Assembly: GCF_023343835.1 (NCBI RefSeq) | Contig: NC_064439.1 | Coordinates: 31,101,933-31,165,932 of the forward strand | Reading direction: 5' to 3' | DNA: 64,000 bases | Origin: Lagopus muta | Lineage: Eukaryota; Chordata; Aves; Galliformes; Phasianidae | Shown here: positions 12,684 through 24,117 of the stretch, in pieces | Position numbering within the stretch: the stretch's first letter is position 1 | Layout of the letters: each line of letters starts with the position of its first letter | The notes under the pieces: generated by a model | What the model saw: only the letters and a program-made list of their open reading frames with translations | Told to the model about the DNA's origin: nothing | The model's database searches: none | Translations under genes and position numbers: made by a program

Positions 12684-15600
12684 AGAGTGGTGAATTGAAC
12701 AGAAGATTTGCAGAATTTGGCTTCTGTTACAGTAATGACGGGAGGAATTCATGTAATGTAGGTGACTGGAAGCATGTTCTTTGCTATCAAATATGAGGAA
12801 TAAACTGAAATGAGATGATTGTCTTCTGCTACAGGAGTTACCAGACTTTGCTTACTTTCATGTCGCCTGTGGGCCTGGTACAATAGCAGCAGATTATATC
12901 TGGGCACATAACATGTTTCTGACTTCTCAGTGTTTCGTTTGGGAAGTTAGTTGTACTTAATACTCAATTTACGCTCATTCTTTGAGCAATGGGGATTGAT
13001 AGCTGTTTGAAGCAAGGTGTTTGTATACAAAGCTGAATATTATATTTCAGAGCGTGAAGTTTGTTTTCCTCTTATTTGCTGCAGCCCTTCTGCTACTCTG
13101 AAGTGCCAGTTAAGTTCTCAAGGTTCTGCCAACTTATTTGTTTAAAGGGAGTGGACAGGTGGACAGGAATCTCAAATTTATTGTGTAATTAAAAAACTCT
13201 TAACCATTTAGTCACTAATTATTTACTGTAAGCCTTTGCTCAAAAGCTCTGTGGTTTGGGTTGTATTATTGTTGTTTTTTGCTTTGGTTCGAATGAGTTA
13301 GTGCATGATTGAAAATTCAGAAGTGAGTGTGCAGAACTTGATGTAACCAAACTTGGTATTCTGAGGAAATAGAGTAGAAAATTTCAACCTTGTCAGTATG
13401 CATCACAGGTACAAGTGCAGAGCACTGTTTTGAAGGTACCCTTTGCAGTTTCTGTGTCTGTATCTGCCTTATAACATGCGGAAAATTGTCTTTCAGTGTT
13501 CACAGCAGTAAGTTGCAAAATGACTTCAGAGTGAAGGTGGCAAACATTTGAAATTGCCATTTTCTTAAAAATGTGTGATTCTTAATGCAGGTTGTCTGAA
13601 GACCACTAGAAATAACATTTCCCATCATAGCTCTGCCTAGATATTCTTAAATTGAACTTTAATTTCCCATTTTAATCAAACATTTGTGAACCTGAATAAA
13701 TCATGATGGCGTTCTGTGGAAAAGAAGTCTGGGAGTTAAAATGCATAACTAAAGGCAGTGTGAGTTTATCCATGGAATTTTTCAGTTCCCTTCACAATTT
13801 GAGTGTCAAGGTGATTCTCTTTATTCCTTTTGCAGGGTTCTTGAGCATATGCTTCCTAGGGCTAGAGTAATGTAACTGCTGAGAATAAGGAGTAGTTGTG
13901 CAAAATGTGACTGCGTTTAGTTGAAAGAAAAGTTGTGGAATAGAATCTTGCTGGGAAAATGTTTTTCAAATGGTAGATGCATTTAGGACAGTAATGCAGT
14001 TCAATCATTTAACAAGCCATTATATTTTGCCGTCTCTCTTTTGAAGTATGAAAAGTTTTATGTGTTGTTCTTCACCATTTTAAAAACATCAGCAATGTCA
14101 TTCTACAAAAAATTTTGGAAAAACCATTTTCTATGCAATACATCACAGCTAGCAGTGATGGGATGATTATTTTAGTGGGCATGTTAGAGGTTGGCAATGA
14201 ACTGCAGATGAGACTTCTGGAAAGTGTACTGTGTGATGCTGTGAAAGTGAGGTCCTCGTCCAGAGATAACTACTTTAAATATAATAATTTTTACAGTTTT
14301 GTTTGTGTCCTAAACCTTACATTCACAGGTGGCTTTGCAGGGGAAAACCTGGAGAGAAAGTAAGCAGGTTTTGAATTAATGGAAAATTGCACCGTACACA
14401 GTCTTGCATGGTGGGTCTTTTCTCCTAGAACAAATGGGGTAGGAATCATATAATAACCAAATGTATTTTCTACTGTAAACTAGAGTGGCTTTCATTTCTA
14501 GATACAAAACAGTATGTTGAGATTTTTCTAAAGCAGCTTATATTGTGCTTGTTCCTGTTCGTGTTCTGATTTTATGAATTTGTTGAGCAATTTTCAAATG
14601 CTGAAAGCCATGTAAAAAAAAAAAAAAGCCATTTGAAGCCTGCTTCAGCAACGGGACAAAATTTATGTGTAGTTTTTTGCACCTAAAGGAAAGGGCAGTT
14701 CAGGTACACATTAAGGTTTAGAGGAGACAAGTTCAAAATGATGTTTTATACTCCTTTGTGTCAAGCCAGCAAGTTGAGCTGACCATATAATGTAAGACAA
14801 AATAGACCGTATGATCTGCCTGTATCTGTAGAAAGACTGGCATATTTTGCAAGGAGCTCGTGAGACTCGCTTCCAATTCACTTTGAACAGTCCTTCCGTG
14901 CTGGAAGGAGGTACAGATTGGAAGAGACTGTAGGAAGAGGAGAAATTATTCAAGTTTTGTTTCTTGCCTTATAATATAGGAGAGGCTCAACTGCATTATT
15001 TATGTTAGAGAAATGAATGTTGAAGCATTGTCTTCTAGCTGTAAATAGGTTTGGGTTAAGTAAGATCTGCTCAAACTCCTTTACATGTTGACAAAGATTC
15101 AGGAAATGCCCAATGGCTTTTTTTTTTTGAGTGGTAGGAGTGATCAGGTGATTGCACGTGAAGGATGCAAACTTCAGCAAGAACAGCAAGATCTCCAGTA
15201 ATGGGATTCATCATGGGTCTCTGGAGATGCTAGGGCTGGAAGAGCCTCTCTACTCTACAAGTGGGCATAGTGTTGTTACTTTGTTCTATATAGAGTAACT
15301 CATTTTATTACAGATTCCATGTCTTGTTGGCAGACTTACCCAAAGCACGTTACCTAATAGCTCTTGCGTATTGTTCTGTCATGACATTCACGTTGTCAGC
15401 AGAGTACCTTACAGTCCTTGTGAATTCTGGCTTTCTCCTTTGGATGTACGCCTGTGTAGTGTGCCTAGATAAATGCTTCAATAAGTGTTCATAGCAAGAC
15501 CTGAGCTGCCTGTTGTTTCTGAAGTGTCTGCGCTTAGAAGTGCAGCAGAACTTGCATCTCAGAGCTTCACAGCTCACGTTTACCCGCTAACACAGTATTG

Positions 15601-15697
15601 AAACCAGTGACAGGATGAAAGTATGTAACACACACAAAGTAGAATTCTTTCCATTTGGGAGACTATTCACTCTTTTCTCTTCCTGAGTTTAATGTTT

Positions 15698-15796
15698 GTT
15701 TGAAGAGGGAATCTGGTTTAGGAAGAGCTCTTCACTGATTTCCAATTTGCTAGGACATCAGTGGTGGATGGTTCTGCACATCTTCAGCTCCTTTTC
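15698..15796 (+). repeat. Copy A of a ~100-bp direct duplication
   Basis: Starts GTTTGAAGAGGGAATCTGGT. It matches 16625-16726 at nearly 90% by eye over its length, while flanks on both sides differ. It is not CR1. Confidence 0.85.
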
Positions 15797-16624
15797 CTTT
15801 GAGAAAAATGGTACCGTGATCTGACTAATTTATATCTTGTAGTTTATTCCTGGGTATATGTAAGTGAAAAGTAGTTTTTGCTTACGATTTTAGTATTTTG
15901 TCAGTTAGTTTTGTGACAAAAATACAGAAATTAAAAAACTTTGATTCAGGAAGCTGAAAAGATAGAAAGGAAAGGCCACACTTCAAAGGATGTGCTTGCT
16001 TTGTTGCATATGTTACGCTGGCTTTTCGAACTTTATAAATGGTGGCATTAATTGCCTGTGCGTGTGACTGCAGAGAAAACGCGTTTCTTCATCTAGCTGT
16101 TTCTTTCAAAATAGTAGGAAAAGTAATTGATGCGATCTCGTGAGTTCAGCCTGCTCTGGCTGTTAGAAGTGGAGGGAAGCGTACGTGTCCCAAAAGTTGT
16201 TGAATTTCTACTGGAATGTTGTGTATAAAGTGGTACCTTTAGACTGCATATCATCCTTTGTGCCTTCATCTAAAAATCAGTAGAAAGAATATTATTTAGA
16301 ACCTGAAGTATAAATTGGTCAAGTACTAAGGTAATATATTCTTTGTTCACCAAAATTGATATTTGTTCTGGGATGTATGCTAGTGTTCATTTAAAGTTCA
16401 GTTGTCTTTGTGTGGCATCATTACATACTTTTCTAAAATCTGTGGCTGGAAAGGAGGAACACTTATGAAAATGAAGCAGTTTAATTCATCCTTTTGTTAA
16501 AGCTTTTACTGGACTTGCTTGTATGTGCTGTAGTTTGTGTTATATGATTGAAGCTTTTACATCAAATCCAGTATTTCATTTCAAAATCAATTACTGCCTT
16601 TGCAGTTTGAGGCACAATGCCTAG

Positions 16625-16726
16625 GTTTGAAGAGGGAATCTGGTTTAGGAAGAGCTTTTCACTGATTTGCAATTTGCTAGGACATCAGCGTGGTTAGATG
16701 GTTCTGCACGTTTTCAACTACTTTTC
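16625..16726 (+). repeat. Copy B of a ~100-bp direct duplication
   Basis: Second copy, 927 bases downstream in the same orientation, ending near CTACTTTTC. It differs from copy A by about ten substitutions and a small insertion. Confidence 0.85.
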
Positions 16727-17667
16727 TATTCCCATCTTTCTATTGAAACATATCTGCTTTTTCCTGCAGTGGAATACATATACTGTCCACTTGTCTAGAC
16801 TACAGGAGTGGCTCTCAGAAGTATGGAATATCTCTTTTTCCTTTCACTGTCCTCCATGGCCTGCAACAGATTTAGGTTTCTGGGTTACTCAAGTGCTTGA
16901 TAGCAATTTCTTCAGTCTCTGCAATGTTTGGATTTTGTATCTGTAGCTCAACAGGTTCAAAGAAATGTACACATGCAGAAGGTTTTCTTAAAGATCTCAG
17001 AAAATATTTCATCAAAATGGCAACATATTATAGTGAGAAGAAAAGTAGTGGTTACTTTTAAGCTATGTCTTATTTTAACTGTGTAATATGAAATTTTGAG
17101 GGGGAAACTGAATTGATTTGAAAATGTGGCTCCTTTCTTAGTACTGTCCTTTAGGAGGATTGACATGGTCATAAAAATTCAGCTAGAACAAAAGCTGTAT
17201 ATATTTAAGGCAGTGTGTAATCTTCTCAGAAATTGTGGAAGTGAATTTATTTGTTGCCAGCTGGTAGTGGTGATGTTCAGATATTCAGCAAAGACTTTCT
17301 GTAGTCATTGCGTTTCTAATGAGCAGTATTTAGAAGTTGTAAAATAGCATATTAGCAATTTAGTATCATTTCATAAATCATTTGGAGGCATAGGTCTGCT
17401 TCTTTTTTTTTTTTTTCTCAGTGTTATGAAAACTCTTATGTTTAGCTCAAAGCCACCAATGGTAGTACATCTTCTTCAGTGTCACCTGAGATGCCCTAGA
17501 GAGATGCAGGCATCCATAAATGAGCTGGTGGTATTTGAGGGCTTAAACTGGAACCTCTTATATCATGGAAAGAGTGGAGATTTCTATCTTTCAATACAGT
17601 TATTAGTATGAGTTACCAAAATTTATTTGAAGGTAGTATCTCCCGGGATGTGATTCCATCGTTTTTC

Positions 17668-17720
17668 TGGGCTGCCTGTTCCAGTGTTTGACCACCCCCA
17701 TAGTAAAAGAAAGTATTTTC
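17668..17720 (-). mobile_element. Old CR1 remnant
   Basis: A short stretch, GGGCTGCCTGTTCCAGTGTTTGACCACC, matching the conserved ORF2 region of the other copies. It has no tail and its ends are uncertain. Confidence 0.6.
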
Positions 17721-18057
17721 TTGTGTTCTGTTATTTTCCTAAGTGTACGTTTGGGAAGAAAATATTTACTTTTTAGTGATTGTTTGTTTTAACTGATTTT
17801 TTTTTTTTTCAAACATTTATTTATGTTTTAATTAATTGAAAAATGCTGCTTATTTTTGGTGAAGATTGGAAGCTATTTAAGCGGAAAGATGGAAAAGTGA
17901 ATTCTTTTTAATTGCACCTGCTGAACCTTTCAGAAGGTATGTTATGCCTCCCTGCCTCTTTCAGTGGCAAAAATGCCAAAAATAAATGAAGAAGCACATT
18001 CATTACGTGGCTCAGGCTGTAAAAAAGAAACTGCCATGCAGGATTCTGATTTTCCTC

Positions 18058-18060
<3 letters not shown>

Positions 18061-18091
<31 letters not shown>
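18061..18091 (+). repeat. T31 homopolymer
   Basis: 31 consecutive T, about 115 bases left of the best-preserved CR1. CR1 elements do not end in poly(A), so it is not that element's tail. Confidence 0.95.
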
Positions 18092-18094
<3 letters not shown>

Positions 18095-18205
18095 CAGAGA
18101 ACTTTCAGCTGTGGGCTTAGACTTGTCCAGTACAAACTATCTCATGAAATGCCTTTTATCTATCAGAAAAGACTTTCAGCGTATTTGTATGTTTGCTTCT
18201 CAGTT

Positions 18206-18742
18206 CATAGAATCGTAGAATCATAGAATCACCAAGGTTGGAAAAGACCTTCAAGATCATCCAGTCCAACCGTTCACCTATTCCCAGTAGCTCCCACTAA
18301 ACCATGTCCCTCAACACAACATCCAGCCTTTCCTTGAACACCCCCAGGCTCGGTGACTCCACCACCTCCCTGGGCAGTCCATTCCAGTGCCTGACCACCC
18401 TTTCTGAAAAGTAATACTTCCTCATGTCCAGCCTGAATCTCCCCTGCCGTAGCTTGAAACCATTCCCCCTGGTCCTATCACTAATGACACGAGAGAAGAG
18501 GCCGACCCCCAGCTCACTACAACCTCCCTTCAGGAAGTTATAGAGAGCAATGAGGTCTCCCCTGAGCCTCCTCTTCTCCAGGCTGAACATTCCCAGCTCC
18601 TTCAGCCTCTCCTCATATGGCCTGTGTTCCAGACCCCTCACCAGCTTTGTTGCCCTCCTTTGAACACGTTCCAGGGCCTCAATGTCTTTCTTGCAGTGAG
18701 GGGCCCAAAACTGGACACAGTACTGGAGGTTCCTCATCATCT
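18206..18742 (-). mobile_element. CR1 LINE, longest and best-preserved copy
   Basis: A 537-base antisense CR1 with an intact reversed tail (ATAGAATCGTAGAATCATAGAATC). The minus-strand frame 18740-18297 encodes 147 uninterrupted ORF2 residues ([51 protein letters not shown]). It is 5'-truncated and is probably the youngest insertion here. Confidence 0.95.
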
Positions 18743-21700
18743 GTGTCTGAATCTTGCACTGGACTTTCTCTAAAGAGTATTACCAAGGTTTCTGATGTTA
18801 CTGTCGTTTAAACACCTGCACAGGCTTATCATCAAAGCATCAACATTAGTGGGCTTCACATTAAGGCAGCTGCCTTTGTGCTTTACGATTGAGATGATTT
18901 CTTTACAGTTCTTCACAAGAAGTCCATCACAACTTCCTCGGTACTGAATTTCAATGTAGCTATTGGCAGTATCATATTGTTGGTCAGGATATTTCTCTAC
19001 AAATGAAACACAGCCTTTTAATTCTGCTAGTTTTGGAGGTGTGATGCCGTATGTGTTCCCTTTTTATCTTTACTGAAATAATTTTAAAATACTGCTCTTC
19101 TATCCAAAAGATGCAGCTGTGAGGTCCATCTGTTCATCAAAAAATGTATGTTTCTTCATTCTGTAGCTGAACTGAATAGCCTGAAAGAAGTGGGGCTGCA
19201 GTATTTAGGATGTGGACGTGTTGATTTCCCCCATGACTTGTGACCGTAAGATCCATGACAGAAAATGGGCGAGTGAAATGAAATGTACTTGAGCTGGGTT
19301 TGTTAAGGCTGTGGGCTGCTCGAGCTTCTATTTACAGTTATGCTAAAATAGTTTAGTCTCTGCTTGTCAGGAGATGTAGAGAAAATGAAGTTAAAAAAAA
19401 TGGAGAACATCTCTAGTCATTTGTTACTTCTTTTCAACATGCAAAAATTCAGTGAGTAGACCATAAGTTTCCAGGGGAGCATTCAGTCTTATCAATTAGA
19501 TTGTTCCTTCTTTTCCTAATTCTATGCTATTCATTTCTCTGATTCTGCAGTGAAGGAGGTATGCGTGCTGCAGACGGCAGCTTCCTTAATTAAACAATCT
19601 GGCTGTTTCTAGAGGAGGTCCATTCTTTACTGAATGAGGAAGGGGTCCTGCCTAGAAAACGTGCCTGCATGATGTTACAGTGGAGTGCTGCCCAGAAAAC
19701 CTTAAGAGGGCTATCAGTAGGGTTACAGCCACGCTGGCCCAGTGCTACCTGCCTGGAGAACACCTCACACTGCTGCATGGGCTCAATTTCTGGATGGTTG
19801 AGAGCCTAAGCATCACTGTACCCTACAGCAGTAACAGCATTCGCATATTTCGCATGGCACTATGTGACTGATTTGTAATGTGGCAGAGAGACCAACCGCA
19901 GTTCTGGTTTCTCTGTGTAGCTCTTGTCTGGATTCTAAGTCTGATCTCTGCTTGGTGTATTCAGTTGCTGGCAGTGGCAGTGCGAGCGCAATGCCCTTTG
20001 TGCTCACTGCACAGTGCTTTCCCAGAGATTTTTATTTTATCCTGGTTTTTGAACCTTACACTGACAAAGCCCTCTGTTTCTAGTTAATATTTCATATATT
20101 CTTAATGAATAGTTTGTTAGTGAGTAATTTGTGCCAGTTCAAAATGTTAGCATGTTCATTGGTATTCCTATGGTGAGAGATGTGGACAGTTCAGATAACT
20201 GAATAACCTGCAGTATAAATCCTCCTTTTTTTTTCCTGTATGTATTTCGATGTCTTATGAAACTTTTCTTTTGGATATATCCCTGTTGAAAAGATTTTCA
20301 TTCCCCGTGAGAAATTGTTTCCAAACTTGTGGATGTGACAAGATTTTAATCTAATTTTCTAGATTTCCACCACTACTCTCAGCAACAGTCTTGAAGTATT
20401 TATCATACCTCCCTATCCAAATGAGTGGGTCATGGGAAAATAATTATGCATACATTTATTTAAGTATATTACAGAATTTTCTTTTAATTCCCCATTCATT
20501 TGTTAGCTTGGAGAATAATAAAATGAAATTAAGCTAAAAAATCTGTGCAGGGTATTCATTCTGCAAAGCTTTCATTTTCCCCAGTGAGAGACACATTTGT
20601 CTTCTGTCCACAAATCTGGAAAATTTATTTAAATGTATGCTTCCTTTTTCCTTTACATAGAATTAATCTAGTCAAGAATTAGGCACTGAAAGAAAAAGTA
20701 AAAATCAAATTTGATGGAAGAGTCACAGTTGAGAGCTTGTTGAAAATGTCTTTTTTTTTTTTTTTTTCCTTAGGAAGAGTTTGTCATAGTAACTTTCACT
20801 TCTGTTTGATCTGAATTTACTATTGTAAGGTACAGTATGTAGATTAAGCCTTTGAAGCATCTGCCTTTGGTTATCTGAAGAGCCATACATGAATTTAGGA
20901 TGAGTTAATTCTGGTTAGTAAATTCTGCGTTGGTAAGTGAAATTTCTGCATTCTTAGACATGAGGATGCATGGTAACTACTACAAAGACCTGTTTACATG
21001 CCTTCCCCCTGCATCTTCCTTTCCCTTTTTGATATGTGGTTCAAATGACAAACTAGTTACTTTGAGTGTAGACTCACCTGCTCAGCAGGAATAAATTGCT
21101 CAGTGCATGTACACAACAGAATAGTACACTCCCGCTGAGTACTTGCTTCAGGCTTTAAACTTCCAATGTTTATAAAGATGTTCTTTGAAAATTGATTGTG
21201 GGAATTAGGTGTGTGTGTATTTTCCCTGTCACTAAGCCAGGGGCTGTAGTGGAGGGTGCCCCATTGTAAACTCATTTTCTCTTAGGAGTCCTATCTCATG
21301 CTCTGTTCTGTTGGTACTTCTTCCTGAGAATCCTTTACTTCAGCACCTTGTCTCACCTGAAAGCCTCTTTCTTCTGCTCAGTTCCTATGCTGTCTGGAGG
21401 CTATTGTCAAGGTGTGTTTCTTGTAATGTCTTTATTCCTTGCTCCTTCCTTCAGCTGTGCTTATTACCTATCATTCTCACAAGAGCAAATCCTTTGTTGT
21501 GATGAAAATTTGAAGTTTTACCCAGGCGGCTCATTGAATATACAGAAAGGTTTCTGTTTGGAGGGAGAAGGAAGTAAATAGTGCAGCTCTTAAAGTTAAT
21601 ATGTTCTTACCAGTTTCCTCTAAGAGATGGAATGACAGAGACAAGAGACATAGTTAATATTTCCCCCAAAAGAAAAGCAGACACTTCTTTTTTTGTTTGA

Positions 21701-23995
21701 CACCAAAGCATTCAACGACATGGAGCACTCCTGAGCTCTCACCACTAGAGAGCATTAGGGTGAGAAAAGGCAACCATTAGATGCACGGCAATGTTTTGAG
21801 CACCTGGGGTGCAAGTCTGCTTTTGTGAATTTTTTTTATATAAAGGTGTCTGCTGTCTTCCAAGAACACTAAAGTATGCTTTGGCAGCTTTGATGGTAGA
21901 ATTTGTGAAACAGTTATTAAATGTAATATTCATTTGAAAATATCCTACACAAAGCCTGGAAGTCATTCTTGTGAAGCTTAAATGATGCTCTCAACAGCTT
22001 CTCTTTGATGCTAATGTTTAAATAGAAATTTTAATTTTAAATTTGATCATCTAAGTTAGGCTGAATTCTGAAAGGGTTACATAGGAAACAGTTTATTAAC
22101 ATGGATATATATAAGGAGTGCCTTATGCATTTGTAGCTAAACTCCTCAAGGTGTAGGACATACTTAGTGTGAGGAAGGCAGGGACTATTTCCAGGTTGGT
22201 TTGGTGACTTTATCCAATGTGTGATCACTAACAGCACTTTGTCTGTTGAAAACATAGAAATAGTATTGCTTCAGAATCTGAAAGCATAGTTTAAGTATCA
22301 CTTTTCTTCCTTCCCGTGGTTTCACAGAGGATTCATGTTTTGGAAGCAAGAAGCTTGGTTAGAGCATGAAAAAAAAAAAAAAAAAAGTCTCTTGACATTC
22401 GCTGCTGTAGTTAAAATGTACCTTCCAAGATGATTTGATTGTTGAAAAGTCAGCTCTACTTGAGGGAAAGTACAGCCAGAAAGTATTTTCTTGGAATGGA
22501 GTTGTCTATGGAACATTCAAATTAGAAAGTAGGTGTTGAGAAATGCTGTTGTTCTCTTGCTTTGCCGTGTTTCATAATAACTTTCATTATAAAGCAATGA
22601 GGAGAGTGGAGGGTAAATTCTTGTGTGGGAGGGGGGCATATAGGCTTTCTGATTATCTTGACATATGCTGCTATGCAACATGCAGAGTATTACCGTACAC
22701 AGTATTTTTTTCTAATACTTTTGTTGAAGAGCTTGACAGAAAAATTTGTAGTAGGCCTATGTATGTGTCTGAATATGCAAACATAACTGTGCAAGAGTTT
22801 GACAACATACTGTTAAAAAAAAAACAACAGTGTAGGTTTTTCACTACTAAGGTAATGCTAACAAGATGAGTGTATTTAATTGTGTGTTGGAAGAGGTGAA
22901 AAAAATCATTTACCTTGTGAAGGACTTCATAATTTTCTTCAGTGATGTCCCCTTTTGTGCTGAGCCTGAGCTTGCATGCGCTCATCTCTGCGGACTTGAA
23001 GCTAGCCTAGGAAGTGCCTGCAAAGGGCTACTGCACACACGCTCAAATGCACGAGAACTCTGCAGTGTGTGAATGTGCTGACTGCTATCTAACATAAAGG
23101 GTCTGTTTTGTTCAGTTCTATCTTAAATGAAAGGGTTGAAGGACGTGGTTATACAATAAATTCTCATCACCTCATAAATGACATTGTGAGACAGGACAGT
23201 GGGGATAGTGGGATTTACAGAGCTTTCCTTGAGCACCGTTGTTCCCTTTCAGCCCAAGTTACTGTAGTTCTCTCTGCGGGCTGTTGATAGCCAAGAATAT
23301 CTCCACTGGGAAAACCATGCAAATACAGTATGCTTCAAGTTCTAAGATATACTTCCCGATATAAGTATGTTGTGGAGCCAGCTTGGTGCTAGCATTTACA
23401 GCACTTAGTGCCAGAGTGCAATAAGTCAGAACTGGGGGCTGTAAATGACTGCTGAGAGTGCGTGCAAGTGTTGTCAATTGCTTCCTTAGCAATACGTTTT
23501 TGGTTAAAAAAAAAATAATTGAAGTTGTATTCATTTCAAGAACAGTGACATCTGCCTATAGAAGCATTCTAAAACTTAGTGTTGTTTGGTTTATGTATGA
23601 GGGCTGAAAGCTTTCTGTGAAGGAGAGATGAAACAAAACAATCATGAGTTAGTTGCTTTCATTGTAGTTGGGTATTATGCATATCTAGTTTATACGTGAG
23701 ATTTTTTTCAGTCTAAATAATAGTTAATGTTTAATCCAGACCTAGAACATTCCTTCGGGTTGACTGTGATGCTAAGGATTTAGATAGATAACTTATTTCC
23801 ATCTTTCAAATAAAAGAATTTTAGTTTATCCATTCTGCCTGCTTGCGCTCAGTAGTTAGCTGTTTAAAATCTCTATTTCTAATACCGTGGTGGGTTTTCT
23901 TGAGTTGTTGCTGATTATCCAAGTCTGTTTTGCTCAATACTTAGGGTTTTTTTTTTTTAATTTTATTTTTTTTGTCTTTTTTTTTCTCTTGTCAG

Positions 23996-24117
23996 CAGCC
24001 ATGCAGCAGGTACTGGATAACCTTACTGATCTGCCGACGTCGACAGGCGCTGAAGAAATAGACCTAATTTTTCTCAAAGGAATCATGGAAAACCCCATTG
24101 TAAGATCTCTTGCTAAG
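23996..24117 (+). CDS. PALS2: PALS2 first coding exon (residues 1-39)
   Basis: The acceptor is either CAG ending at 23995 or CAG ending at 23998, after a long T-rich tract. The ATG is at 24001 with G at -3. It encodes the start of the first L27 domain (opening MQQVLDNL) and ends in phase 0 at AAG before GTATTT. Coding starts at 24001. Confidence 0.95.

Larger units (their letters stand above)
1474..23995 (+). other. PALS2: PALS2 5' intron (about 22.5 kb), repeat-bearing
   Basis: No coding exon was recognised here. It holds CR1 copies at about 4738-4961, 5662-6117, 6473-6662, 10984-11168, 17668-17720 and 18206-18742, plus a T19-G28 block at 12629-12683, a ~100-bp duplicated segment at 15698 and 16625, and a T31 run at 18061-18091. 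It ends in a long T-rich polypyrimidine tract (about 23945-23990) before the CAG acceptor. The intron status depends on the putative first exon at about 1245-1473. Confidence 0.5.
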
